Of a stretch of DNA of 64,000 nucleotides, positions 12,010 through 23,806 are shown in pieces; position 1 is the first letter of the stretch, and each line of letters opens with the position of its first letter. This stretch comes from Neoechinorhynchus agilis (lineage: Eukaryota; Acanthocephala), in the NCBI GenBank assembly GCA_051530055.1, contig CM121342.1, positions 1,798,001 to 1,862,000 of the forward strand. Direction: 5' to 3'. Both the position numbers and the translations under genes were made by a program. Below the pieces are notes generated by a model that did no database searches, was not told the origin of the DNA, and worked only from the letters and a program-made list of their open reading frames with translations.

Positions 12010-12201
12010 AAATCAAACTAATCAAGGTACAATTTTATTTTACCGCCTTCAAAAATGTATTACAGAAAGCATAAATTAAAAGCTAATTAATTACGAACTT
12101 TCAAATAAGGACAAATCTTGATAATGTTGGATTTGTCCGCGAAATATCGGTAATAAATTAGTCAATTTAACTCTGGGGCGGCAAAACTTCCAAAACGAAG
12201 C
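12010..12201. repeat. Dispersed repeat, near-identical to 52,751-52,943
   Basis: About 190 bp match a copy at 52,751-52,943 with few differences. The repeat contains a perfect 9-bp hairpin (GGACAAATC...GATTTGTCC) and ends with the arm GAAATATCGGTAATAAATTAG...GGCAAAACT that is shared by many fold-back elements in this window. Confidence 0.75.
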
Positions 12202-12345
12202 ATATTTTTCCTCGAAAACAATAATAAAAGACATGATCGTAGTTCCGACTGATTATTTTTGTGTATATTTCAAAATGTAGCATACGAATGCACATAACAA
12301 AAGTCGATTTTTTGAAATAATTTCTATTATTTACAATTGTAGATT

Positions 12346-15300
12346 ATGTCAGTTGTCTTCGACGACTTCTCCGACTCGGATTCCGATGTCGCAACAGTCG
12401 TAGAGCCTACTCATGACTCTCTTGTGATTCACAGAGATGGGAAATTAGACGAAGAGCGGGATTTACTATTTCTAATTCAAAAAATCAGAAGAATGGATAA
12501 TCCACTTGAAACGCTTCTTTCACTTAACATGGCAGTTAATTCCATTGCGACCGAATCGTCAGTGTCTAGCGTCCTCAATCAAATCTCTCAAAGTATCTTA
12601 CCAGTCATATCCATTCGAGATCGACTCTTTTTAAGTCAACAACTTGAACTTATCGGGCGTAAATCTCTTTTAAAAGTCGATTTACAATTGCGGACGTTCT
12701 TAAAAGCGTTACTTAACGGCTACGAGGGAGTTGATGTGCTCGGTAGATGTTTTATTCTCTCAAGCGTGACACAATTATTGAGAATTTGGTCATCGACGAG
12801 TGTAGAGGTCACTGATAGACTAGTTCGTTTGGCCGATACTTATCATCACCGAATGTGTACTATGGAGTTTATCGAGTTCGTGGATGCAATTTGTTCTCAG
12901 GCGGCGTTCAACGTGGTCTTTGCATCTTTATTAAACAATCAGTTATCTAATGAAGAGTTCGACGGTCGATTGGCGTACTTTGCTTTACAAATGGGACGCA
13001 AAAGGATTTTAAACGCTCAATTGCGTTCTCGTGTTGTTGAAGAATTGAACAACCAACAAGTGTCTGGCGAGATTTACGTGAGTATGCGAACCCTTGCTCT
13101 ATACTGTCTGCATAATCCACGATTCACAAATGAAACTTTGGCAGTGATTTTTGAAAAGGCAAAAAGTTCATTGGCACTCATTAGCGATGAACATTTGAAA
13201 CTCATTTACAGATTAGCTTGTAAGAATGCCCAGTATTGGAACGAAAATAACATTCGAGAAACTGGGAATCTTCTTGTTCGTGTAAAATCAGATGATTGCA
13301 AATACGTTTTGATTGGAAGTATTAAACAATTGATTAAGTCAAACGATGCACTAAGCGATGTTCAGAAATTGTCTTTAACTGAAACTCTTGCTCGCGTTGT
13401 CTCTAACTCCGAAAATGACTTGGTGTCCCTGGAAGCGCTAAGTGTTCTTTCAAATCTTAAGAATTCAAAAGCGTTGCGCTCTTTCTGCAGTCTATTTAAA
13501 GGAACACTTGCGTCTATATTCAATGAAAACAATAATCATAAACATAAAGCTACAATGAAACTAAGACGTGTATTGAATATTTTGCTAAACGTTTTGAATT
13601 TGAGCCATGTACCTCTTAAAAGAAAGATCCATTTGGTTGGGTATTTACTTGAAACAATTAATTTAAATGAGACAAAGAATGGTACAGTGGTTGTTTGTCT
13701 AAGGAAAATTGCCAGGATAAACCCTGATATTATTGAACCACATATCGATAAAATCTTACAATACATAGTAGTGATCGGTCAAAATGTTAATTCTCTGAGT
13801 CTTATATATTCAGCGACTCTGGCTTCTCCATCCATCGAAATCAACCACAAACAGCAGTTTGGTGAGATTGCGGAAGGAGCATATTCGGATTGGCAGTTAT
13901 ATTGCTTGGTAAGGGAGTGCTGCTGTCAAGGACTGTTTCATTTCGCTTCGATGGCCATAAAGGTGATTTTGAAGAGACACGAAAATCGCGGGACACGAGA
14001 TGGCTAATTTTTGTTGCTCAAATGCAATAACAGAAATTTTTTATACCGTGTTGTTTTCTATTTATTAACCCAAATCGATAAATTGACTAAATTTCCTTTC
14101 AGTGTCTTTTAGTACCAGAAACTGAATACAAGCGTAGTCCTAATAAAATTGTTTTCCTTAAATGTATTTTAAACTAATGACAAAAATTCGGCATCTCGTT
14201 TAAAAAGTGCTTTTTGAGATGCTCGTCAAAAATGTTTTTGTTCATCATCTTAAAGATGTGCAAAGCTGAAACAACGATTGTATCAAATCGGCCAGATTCT
14301 CTCATGGACGCCCTCAACGAATACAAACAATGTCTAGATCATCTCATGTTGTACCGACCATGCTTAATATCCATCAAAACAGATATAGCGACCAAGGAAT
14401 TGATTTTCAAGACAAAACTTCGATTCGATCATATGATTAACTTCATCAAAATACGACAGAGCATGCTTTTACTGGGAAATGCCTTATTCTTATGGATGCG
14501 CCCTACACAGCTAGACGTAAATTCCGCTGAAACAATGACAGTAAGCCACGTAACATTCCGAATCGAAATGAGGTTTCGTCAATGTATTTATCTTCTTGAA
14601 AATATATTCGACACAATGTTCACCTGTGATGAACAAAGTATTCAGCTTATTCTTGATGTTATTAGTACAGTAAATGATCTCAAACAAATCATATTAGATG
14701 TTCTTCACCAGAATACAAACTCGAATCCAAAGTTGAAACTTTACTTCCGAGAGGACACCTTAAGCGATGCATTCGATAAAAACGTCGACGAACTGAAACG
14801 TGTATGTTCGGAGTTCTTTCTTAAGCCCCTCAGACTACCTCGAAGCATTTTTCGACGCAATAAGGAAACTGTCGTTCATGCCGAAATTGAATCAAGCGCC
14901 AGTAATCGAATGGGAATCTCGCAAACACTCAAGACGTAAGCAGAATTATTTACATCCCAGGGCACACGCAAACGCGCGTCCACACACGTATACACAACGA
15001 AACGATAAACTTTATGCACACAAATACACCCGCCCAAGCGCACACACGCGTGTAAGCACGCGTACGCAACGACATCGAACAGATCCATTCGCACAAATAC
15101 ACTCGCCCACGCACGCACACAACAAACACAATACGGGCCCATTCGCAGAAAAGAACTCGCCCACGCACGCACACAGCGACCCCAGACGGATTCATTCGCA
15201 CAAATACACTCGTCCATGCGCACACACACGCCCACGGCGCGCGTATGTACGCGCACCCAACGATACCGAACATACCTATTCGCAAAAATACACTCGCCCA

Positions 15301-17009
15301 CGCACGCACAGAACAAACCCAAATGGGCCTATTCGCACAAATGCAATCGCCCACCCGCGCATACAAACCCACTTATGCGCGCTCACTACACCGAACAGAT
15401 CCAGTCGCACAAATACACTCGCCCACGCACGCACACAACAAACACAACACGGACCCATTCGTAGAAAAGAACTCGCCCACGCACGCACACAGCGACCCCA
15501 AACGGATTCATTCGCACAAATACACTCGTCCATGCGCACACACACGCCCACGGCGCGCGTATGTACGCGCACCCAACGATACCGAACATACCTATTCGCA
15601 AAAATACACTCGCCCACGCACGCACATCAAACCCAAATGGGCCTATTCGCACAAATGCAATCGCCCACCCGCGCATACAAACCCACTTATGCGCGCTCAC
15701 TACACCGAACAGATCCAGTCGCACAAATACACTCGCCCACGCACGCACACAACAAACACAACACGGACCCATTCGTAGAAAAGAACTCGCCCACGCACGC
15801 ACACAGCGACCCCAAACGGATTCATTCGCACAAATACACTCGTCCATGCGCACACACACGCCCACGGCGCGCGTATGTACGCGCACCCAACGATACCGAA
15901 CATACCTATTCGCAAAAATACACTCGCCCACGCACGCACAGAACAAACCCAAATGGGCCTATTCGCACAAATGCAATCGCCCACCCGCGCATACAAACCC
16001 ACTTATGCGCGCTCACTACACCGAACAGATCCAGTCGCACAAATACACTCGCCCACGCACGCACACAACAAACACAACACGGACCCATTCGTAGAAAAGA
16101 ACTCGCCCACGCACGCACACAGCGACCCCAAACGGATTCATTCGCACAAATACACTCGTCCATGCGCACACACACACGCCCACGGCGCGCGTATGTACGC
16201 GCACCCAACGATACCGAACATACCCATTCGCACAAATACACTCGCCCACGCCCGCACACATCAAACCCAAATTGGCCCATTCGCACAAATGCAATCGCCC
16301 ACCCGCGCATACCAACCCACTTATGCGCGCTCACGACACCGAACATACCCATTCGCACAAATACACTCGCCCACCTGCGCATACAACAAGCCCAAATGGG
16401 CCCATTCGCAGAAAGGAACTCGCCCACCCGCGCATACAAACCGACTTATGCGCGAGATAGTGCCGAAATAACGGATTTTAAAATGAAATCATTTCAATTT
16501 CATCGGCCGAAAACAACCAATATGAACAACCCAATCTTCGAACATACACACGAATGCACACCTTGGTATGGACATACATTATTAGCCCATCATTTATTCA
16601 ACGTATTTCTGGTGCTCGATGTAAACCCTGCGGCCAATCACCGTCTCGACCGTTTGAATGCCTTTTGAATCAAGATCTTGTCATTACTGTTCATGGGCGT
16701 TTCTCATACAATACGTCTAAATCGCTGAGAAAAGTGCACAAAGTCTCTGCTTCAGTAGAAGGGGTCCTTTTATATGACGATCAGTCTAGGAGTCTGAGCG
16801 CTAACAATTTCACAATCATTAATAATCAAAGATGTGATTGCCAAGGAGAATCTTCAACGTTCTATCTGACTCTTTTAATTCCTAGCAAGGAGTACAACAT
16901 TTCAGCGTGCACTGTGATGTTCAACATCCACCTTAACTTATTTGATGCGCTAAATCGACAATTTCGAAATTTTAAGATCTTGCGGACGTACGTGAAATTT
17001 ATACAGTGA
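12346..17009 (+). CDS. INTS7: Integrator complex subunit 7
   Basis: Exons 12346-13962, 14208-14935 and 16586-17009 give 922 residues (human about 960). Integrator attaches to RNA polymerase II and processes snRNA 3' ends and attenuates transcription. Most of the protein is alpha-helical repeats. Recognisable family segments are the region around 'LKLIYRLACKNAQYWNENNI', the 'SDWQLYCLVRECCCQGLFHF' segment at the end of exon 1, the helical C-terminal half in exon 2, and the beta-rich end in exon 3 ('SVEGVLLYDDQS'). The N-terminal ~90 residues look shortened and acidic. The first intron's acceptor (AAAAAG at 14,207) is weak. A stronger CTTTCAG at 14,102 exists but leads to an early stop, so that boundary is uncertain. 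The second intron (14936-16585, GTAAGC...TTAG) keeps frame exactly and is filled with a minisatellite. GTAG lies 3 nt before the ATG. Confidence 0.85.
14950..16460. repeat. GC-rich minisatellite inside the last INTS7 intron
   Basis: The basic unit is about 50-55 bp around CATTCGCACAAATACACTCG-CCCACGCACGCACA. Six such units form a higher-order period of about 315 bp; the marker AGCGACCCCA recurs at 15,175, 15,490, 15,806 and 16,122. The later 315-bp copies are almost identical, so the array is young or homogenised. It is far richer in C and CpG than its surroundings and has alternating CA/CG tracts. Stops are so rare that long frames are open on both strands, but these are not genes. Confidence 0.92.
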
Positions 17010-17519
17010 ATGGCGCTGAAAGCGTGAACAAGAAAACGAGTGTAAATTTTGATTTTGTGCTTTTGATACTGGTGATTCTTAGTACAAATTGTCAGGAAAC
17101 ATCACCATATTGCCTTAAACAAATCAAAGTTTTTCTACTACAATTGGAACAGAAACTAAATACAGTCAAATCCGTCCGAAACATACACCATCCCTTATCA
17201 AAACGATCGCATCCCGATGTTGTCCGATTAACCGGAATCGACTATATATCCGTGTTAAAATTGCAACGGTGAAAGTGAGTGCAAAACGACGTTTTCATTT
17301 TTCGTAAATTTTCGGACAACCTTTCCATTGACAATAGTCGAATCGTAGAATTCCATTTTTGACTATTTATAGAAATTTTACAGAATGCAATGTAGCTGTA
17401 ATTAATTTAGAGACCTTCGAACAGGTGTGGCGGTATCAAAGTGCATTTTAGCCTTTAATTCAAATCCATAAAAGCATAAATAGATATTGAGGTATACCAA
17501 TTCGGTTTCATCATCAGTT

Positions 17520-18390
17520 CTAAGAAACTAGAGGTAAAATGATTATTCTGCTCATGTGTTGTTCGATTTCTATGAAGACGGAAATTTAAACTCCCCAGTT
17601 GTTTATATACGGTTTCTGTTCTATGTTTAAGAAGGCTTCCTTAATTAGGCGTCGAATGTTATTATGTTCATTTGCTAAAACCAATGTTTTGTCGGCGATA
17701 TTCGACGATACCACTTTCTGGGTCTTGGACCGTTTACGTTCCGCCAATCTCGTATACAGATTCTGGCCTGTTTATCCGATGTAATTGCTATTGCATTGGC
17801 TACAAGAAACTTTGTAGACAACAGCCCTCCTTTCTACTTCCTTGAATTTCCGGGAAATGATGTTTCCTATAAGTACATTAAGTCAAAAATAAAATTGACA
17901 TTTTATCGGCAGACCGCTGTTCTTAATTGTTCTTGAAATTTTATTTCGTCAACAGTTGGTCTGCGGTCCCATGTCCGGCACTTCAATGCGTAGTAGATTC
18001 ATTCGATTCGGGCTCATGACTGTTTCTTTTGACTGTATGTTCCTCGCAGGGTCCACTTGCTCTCGCGCTGAATTAAGAATATCTTTGGGGTCCCCCAACT
18101 TCCTGGAAATTCGTTTCAACTTTTATGCATAAAGATTTGAATATACCAACTTTTGTGCTTTTACAATGAGCAATATTCCAAAGTATATAATTATTTGTTT
18201 CAGTTGGCTTTCTGTGGACCGATGTAGTAATTCGTGTTTCATTTTTTTGAATCAACACATCTAGAAACGGTAACCTTCCGATCTATTCATAGTGAATTTG
18301 ATTCGATTGTGTTGGCGGTTGAGATGTTCAATTAAATCGTCGCGGTTACCTCAATTTCTCAATTTGACTGTATCGGTACCTGATTTTCGA
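17520..18390 (-). mobile_element. Penelope-like element remnant (RT end plus GIY-YIG region)
   Basis: Read on the minus strand, the segment shows the end of a Penelope-type reverse transcriptase: 'FLDVLIQKNE' followed by 'TTSVHRKPTETNNYILWN' (18,120-18,260). Further along comes a GIY-YIG endonuclease region with 'VVYKVSCSQCNSNYIG' (about 17,800). A tail with CTGATGATGAAACC closes it near 17,520. This order (RT then GIY-YIG) is diagnostic of the family. It is decayed, with several interruptions, and truncated at the 5' side. Confidence 0.85.
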
Positions 18391-18947
18391 TGGGATTAAT
18401 CTCAGGCATTTTTGTATCTGTTTTAAGCTTTGCTTCAATACTTAATTCTCGAAAAATACAGAAACTACGAAACACCTCCTTAAACCGCCAACTCACTGAT
18501 AAAAAATAGATGGCTGCACGCATTAAAATTCTTTTAATTTACCAGCGCACTGTTAAACAATCAATAAATGACGTCATTTGTCCAATTTTAGTTTAAGGAA
18601 TGGTGTTTGATCGCCGTATAGAGCGACTTGGCAAACTGATTAGTTGTTTTTCAGCGATGAGCATTTTTGTCCGTTATTAATGTCAATTTACTCTACTGTC
18701 CCTTTTGTGAATAAATCGATGATGTTCGGCTTTCAATATAGTGGTTTCTCTCTATCTCTCGATGAATTCGCTTTAAACATTTTTGAAAGTTAGTCTTGAT
18801 TGTTCTTTATTCGATGATAGCTTCGATCTAAAATCGATTTCTCTATTAAGGATTGGCAAATTTTCATATATATGTTTAAATAATCGTAAAACTTCACATT
18901 GTCGAGAGCAAATAAAGCCCTATAAAACTTCTTGGGTCTATTTAAAG

Positions 18948-19673
18948 ATGTGTCACAAATCAGTTCAAGAGGCCTCGAATTTAAAACATTCAAATTCGGG
19001 TAATACAATGAGCCAAGAAGCTGAACACTCAAATTGTTTATCATTGGCTGAGGTTCGGGATATTTTAAGTCGATTTAAAATAGATTTCCTGTTTTAGGAT
19101 ACATTCGAGAATTCAGAAAGTCGAATAGCCAACAATAATTTTGGAAATAAGCGGTCAAAGTAAGTGCACCAGTTTAGGATTCCGATTATAGGAAAAGTTT
19201 TAAGAAATTCAAATTACCACAACGAGGAATCAAACACATTGGGCGAATTAACGGACACTGCGAGTCATTTAAATAGTTTGGTTCAAAACGACCGAGAAGT
19301 TCTTAACAAACAGCTCGAGATGATTGCTATGAGTACCCAGAAAGCGAAAGGAATTGGTAGCTGCGACGAAGCTTTAGACTGGTTACAAAGTTTCATTTCT
19401 TCGAGTGCGAAAACAAACGACAACTTCGTGATTTCTTTAAATATTGCTCAAGATAATCATGATAATTTGGACGCACATTCCAGCTTTTTCGATGGTATTG
19501 GCGAGCGTAGTCAATATTCTGTAACGGACACGGGCTACTGTGATGACTTTGACCTCTCCCACAATAATGATGCCGATTCCATCGCGATATCCGATTCGTT
19601 GATGCTAATTTCTAGGCGTAGAGACGACTCACAAAATTTTGAAGATGAGGGATATTGTGATTCTATCGATTGA
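18948..19673 (+). CDS. Unknown acidic protein with repeated C-terminal GYCD motif
   Basis: I do not recognise this protein. A three-exon model (18948-19052, 19098-19159, 19178-19673) gives 220 residues in one frame. The first intron is an ordinary 45 bp. The second would be only 18 nt, GTAAGTGCACCAGTTTAG, and without removing it the frame meets TAA. The N-terminal part is Ser/Asn-rich. A helical stretch (about residues 70-130) contains 'EVLNKQLEMIAMSTQKAK' and 'DEALDWLQSFI'. The acidic C-terminus has two similar short motifs, 'DTGYCDDFD' and 'DEGYCDSID', the second being the very end; they look like binding motifs. The ATG follows TTTAAAG directly. An alternative is that translation begins inside exon 3 and the upstream exons are wrong. 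Confidence 0.5.
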
Positions 19674-20340
19674 AGTACTATTATAAATTATCTAAATAAC
19701 GACATGGAAGCACTCGTGGTCGTTTAACCGTTTAAATTCAGTTTAAAGCATCGAATAACACGAAAAGTATTAATTCCATTTAGACTTTTCTTCAAGCTGT
19801 TCTTTTCTTTCTGCAATAAAAATATTAACCTTTGATCTCATAAAGCTGCCCTTTAAACATTAGGACATTAAGTAGTTTTGTTCCAAACCGTAAAGCTCTT
19901 TCTAAAAATGAGGTTCAGAATCTTGGGTTATTGATTTTTTATTTATTAAATGTCAAAACAGTCAGACTTTTTATTTTACAACAATCGACTTTGTGGATAT
20001 TCACTTAACCAATCAATAAGCCACTCAGACTTTTCCTACTAGAAAAGCTGATTTTTCATTAAAAAGACGCCATTGTTTCCTTTAAAACTGACAACTTTTT
20101 TGATAGAATAACAATGATAAAAGCCGGCATTTATCGAGTGCTTTTTTGGTTTACAAATAGTTTAACAGAAACTTTGTTAAATCAATGTAGGAGGTATACG
20201 TATGGAATTAATAAAATTGCAACTTGTCTGCTTAAAGACCTTTTTAATAAGCGAGATATTTCCAATGAATTACCGTTGAATTTTATTGTCGTAGTTTGAA
20301 AACTGAGAGGCAGAATGCTCTATTTGTCGGCCACATATAG

Positions 20341-21480
20341 TTTAAAGTTTTCTGTGTGGGAAAAATGAGTTGTGTTAAACTTCTTGCGGAATCCATGAAC
20401 AAGAAACTTATTGTCGTTAATTTAAACCAACAAGGTGACACATTGAGAGTCTTGATTGGTTTATACAAACCATTGGACATTTCAAAGGTAATTGAACTTG
20501 TTCAAAGTTGTCTTAATGTTCTATTAAACAATGTTTTCCCACTGCATTTCTCTGAAAAGATGGTGGATATGATCAGGAAAGAAGCGAGTAAAAAATTTCA
20601 GTTTGGCAGTACATTTGATAGAAAATGCTGGTAAGAAAATCATAGATAAACATGGAGATAATGGACGAAAGATATTAGCGGAAATACAAGATTAAAAAGG
20701 AAATTTAAAACCGGGCCTACATTTTACATTTAAATTTGTGAATGGACCATTGGTGCGGCTTCTGATGAGACTTGCTGTCATCAACGAGCTTTTAGATAGT
20801 CGAACGATTGTAGACTATGACAACAGACAATTTGCCTTTATGAAACCTCCTGATTCCAGCGGAGCGAAGAAACGTATCCTACCACGGTCTATAAGATCGA
20901 GATTCACTGAAATCACCGTTGAAGAGTGTATCGATGATTTAAAAAGTATTATAACGGTGATTCGTGATGGAAAGAAAAATCCTGCTGGCATCGTAGATGG
21001 ATTTTGTCAATTTTACACGACAGTAAAGCCAGTGCTAGACGTAAATATCCGAACTCTCTGTAGAACTATTAGATATTTCCTCGAAATGAAAACGGCTTAT
21101 GTTATCCTTAGATTGTATGATGTTCCTTTGATGTGTTTTGGATATCATTGTTGAACAAGTAACGACCATGCGATTATCGCTTCGTTTGTTGCTAATTTTT
21201 TTAAATGAAATTGAATCAAACGCACTTGACAAAATCAAGGCTTCTCAGTATTTCAAATTTGAACAATCAGATGTTAAAGTATGCGATTATTGGCTTATGA
21301 AAGTGCACGAATTCTCATGAGTTCAAGTTCGTGTTTACTGATAGAGTTAATAGAAATCTGAGCGTGTTTGCACGAGCATTCAATTTTGGAAATATCCAAT
21401 CCTTTTACAAGGTGAGACTTCAGTGGGTAAGACCAATCTTGTTCAGTGGCTTGATAATCACACACCGGAGTAAGGGGAGA
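20341..21480 (+). pseudogene. MDN1: Midasin (MDN1/Rea1) AAA-module fragment
   Basis: Midasin is the giant six-AAA ATPase that strips assembly factors from pre-60S ribosomes. Here a short piece is visible. At 20,341-20,640 lies 'LAESMNKKLIVVNLNQQGDT' followed by 'GLYKPLD', the post-Walker-A segment of one module. At 20,735-21,130 lie 'FVNGPLVRLL', 'KRILPRSIRSRFTEITVEEC' and 'LDVNIRTLCRTIRY', which match the following module. At 21,325-21,470 lie 'VNRNLSVFARA' and, in a different frame, a Walker A 'GETSVGKTNL'. The segment that should hold the Walker B (LLDEINLAP in active midasins) is missing between 'NGPLVRLL' and 'DNRQFAFM'. The Walker A of the first piece is incomplete. Together with the frame change, this marks a decayed partial copy and not a working ~5,000-residue gene. 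Confidence 0.75.
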
Positions 21481-21653
21481 AGACAGTTATTGAGAGCTCG
21501 ACATAAAGGAAATAGAAACTCGTTATGTTGCTGCCATCTCTATTTAGCGTATGCATTGCTCAGACGGTCACACTACTCCTAATCGCTCTTTCTGGGTTAA
21601 AAAGGTTCAAAACCCATTATCACCAATGACTCATAGCTAAAGGGGACGGATTA

Positions 21654-21742
21654 CCGCTGAAGGGAGGAGGAAACTCACACTGATGAGTCCAGTCTCCTCG
21701 GGAGGGATGCACAAAATTCATAACCGTACGGTCATGGCTATT
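21654..21742 (+). repeat. Conserved ~100-nt motif, copy 2
   Basis: Boxes in order are CGCTGAAGGGAG, GGAAACTCACA, CTGATGAGTCC, CTCCTCGGGAGGGATGC, ACAAAATTC and ATAACCGTACGGT. The CTCC...GGAG segment can form a hairpin, and the end is a short palindrome ACCGTACGGT. The order matches copy 1 at 11,791. See findings. Confidence 0.55.
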
Positions 21743-23033
21743 TATTGCAGACCAATCGCTCCCTTGACCCAGATCTATGGGATAACTTAATTTACATTGA
21801 CATCTCGTTTGTCACTCTCATGGAAGTGACGACTTTGTGGATCTTTTCGAAATTTATTTTTACGTGCCATCATCTCGAGAAAACGAGCCTTGCGCTCCTT
21901 TATCATTTTCTTACGCTAATCATCTTGAATGGATTGGTTATTGTCCAAAACCATTGATCTGACATAGGTAAAGTGGCCTTTGAAATTACCAAGATAAGCT
22001 TCTGTAGATATGTCATCAAGATTTTGACAAGTTCTTTAGAGTATCTGTAGAATGCCGTGTGCTGGCCTGGTGGTCGCTGTGCCACAATCCCGATTAAATC
22101 CAGCGTCCATCTGTGCTTAAATGGTGTTTGACGGGACCTTATTCGCATTCGCACGTTCTTAGGGAAAGGCAAGTGGTAAGTGATTGACTGAAGAATGTCC
22201 TTGAATGGGTGTGGATTAGGAACGGCAAGGAAGTGAAGCATATTTTTAGCTTCCGCAATTCTAATCGTGAATGCCCGTTTTCTTTACGTTCCGAAGCCGC
22301 ATACCGATAATGGTAAGGATGGAATTCTGCGTCGGCTACCTCTGGTTCGACGGCTCTATTGGGTTAACATTTGCTCTAGGACCTGCTCAAAGATTGCTGA
22401 ATTTAATTCGTTTAGATCACTAGCGATTTCGTCAATTCTGACTGTGATGGCGGTGTTAGTATTTGGTTTTACACATAGGTAGTAAACAATCTGTCGACGA
22501 AGCGATTGATCCAAACTGATTTGACCGATGCTATGGTTGTATCGCTCGCAAACAACGTTCATGGGCAAATCGAGCATGTGCTCAACTATAAGCTTTCTCG
22601 ACTTTTATGTGTTTCCAGAATCTTGAACATTCAGTTGGGCAATGCCCTCGAAGGATGCCCAATGCCCTAGACCATAGTGAAAAACGACTCGGATCGACGA
22701 ACCATGCAGCAGCCATTTTAACCGCCTGAAGATATTGGTAACTCATTTATGAGCAGCGTTGACCTGAAGAAAGAAGATGAAGTGAGTTTGTGACAGAAGT
22801 TGCGTTTCGCATTCACATTTAAGCGTAACTTGGTCCACCAAAGCACGTAGTGTTATTAGAGAGCGGATTTCCCATCATTGTCAGCCTAGAAAACAAGAAG
22901 GTAGCCGGGTTATGTGCGGAGCCTCCAGAATGTTCGGTACAATGATAGAAATCGCCACCTATTTGAACTTCTTTCAAGACAATCAAGATAAAAACAACAA
23001 GGAAAGTTGCTATCAGTTGGATTTTATATTAAC
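21743..23033. other. Unassigned stretch between the midasin remnant and an unknown minus-strand frame
   Basis: Two minus-strand frames at 22,241-21,903 (112 codons) and 22,577-22,356 (73 codons) have protein-like composition ('DEIASDLNELNSAIFEQ' in the second). I cannot match either to a family, and they are interrupted relative to one another. They may be remains of a mobile element or an old gene. No reliable gene can be called. Confidence 0.3.
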
Positions 23034-23464
23034 TTAATGCATTTTGAACTGTGTAAACACTTTATTATATTCAATTTTATCTAAATTCCTGTATCGCATA
23101 TTCAACGCACCAACGTATTTCGTAATTTCAATCGCAGAATTCTTCACTGAAAAAGTCTTGAAGTGTGCAACATATCGACAGGAATTCTCAAACACGAAAT
23201 TTCGAATATGATTAAACGTATTAGAAGGGCAACAGGTCAATACAAATCGAAATGTTTCTACGAAGGTAGAGATGTGGCTCCTTTGCAAAGTTGAATCGAT
23301 CAATATTTCAACGGCCCGCGTGTTTAACAACTCGCATTTAGTATTTTCACTTGCGCGGGTTTTTTTACTACCAAACAATACTACAAAAGTTGAGTATCGT
23401 GACCTCAAAGTGTCCAGCGGAAAGGTGAGAGGGTCAGCGAAATTCGGAAAATTTTGTTTCGCTT
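23034..23464 (-). CDS. Possible last exon of an unknown gene
   Basis: A minus-strand frame of at least 124 codons ends at 23,034 and stays open upstream to about 23,460 ('NFPNFADPLTFPLDTLRS' precedes the first internal Met-like codon). Composition is protein-like, helical and basic, for example 'HISTFVETFRFVLTCC' and 'NFVFENSCRYVAHFKTF'. I do not recognise a domain, and no upstream exon is clear. It could be a terminal exon or a fossil reading frame. Confidence 0.3.
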
Positions 23465-23590
23465 AAAGATGCGTTTTTCTATTCATATCTCAAAATTTTT
23501 TTTATAATACAGCCTTAATGTGACTATTCGTATTCTCAATCGAATTTTATTTAACCATCTTCTGTGATCTATTTAGTCAAATATAAATAT

Positions 23591-23806
23591 TTTCTTTTGG
23601 TAGTTATAAAAATCCAGAATTAAATTTAATGATTTATTACTCATATTTCACGTCGAATATTTCCGACATTGTCAAGGTTTGTCACTGTTTTCGTAAAAAC
23701 TTTCAAATAATAACAAACCTTGATAATCTAGTAATTATCCGAAGAAATATTGGGAATAAGTTAGTCAATTTATATGCGAGGTATTATAACTACCAACAGA
23801 AAGTGT
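23591..23806. repeat. Fold-back (MITE-like) element
   Basis: The left arm TTTCTTTTGGTAGTTATAA is the inverted counterpart of the right arm ending TTATAACTACCAACAGAAAG. Inner parts also pair imperfectly (ATTTATTACTCATATTTC against GAAATATTGGGAATAAG). Arms are about 60-80 bp. It belongs to the same family as 35,785-35,896 and 52,550-52,730. Confidence 0.7.

Noticed and set aside
14800-16668. A 622-codon plus-strand frame through the minisatellite, and matching long minus-strand frames
   Set aside because: The frame is the periodic translation of a CA/CG-rich repeat, open in several frames on both strands. It is out of frame with INTS7, and INTS7 homology skips it through a frame-exact intron.
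17006-17272. 88-codon frame starting at the INTS7 stop, with a hydrophobic stretch
   Set aside because: It overlaps the INTS7 end by a few bases, has no homology I recognise and no clear splice sites; it could be an exon but support is too thin.
21654-21742. Hammerhead ribozyme
   Set aside because: CTGATGAGTCC and GAAAC boxes are present, but GAAA lies before CTGATGA without the stem arrangement of any hammerhead type, and the box after the CTCC/GGAG stem is not GAAA. Kept as an unassigned motif.
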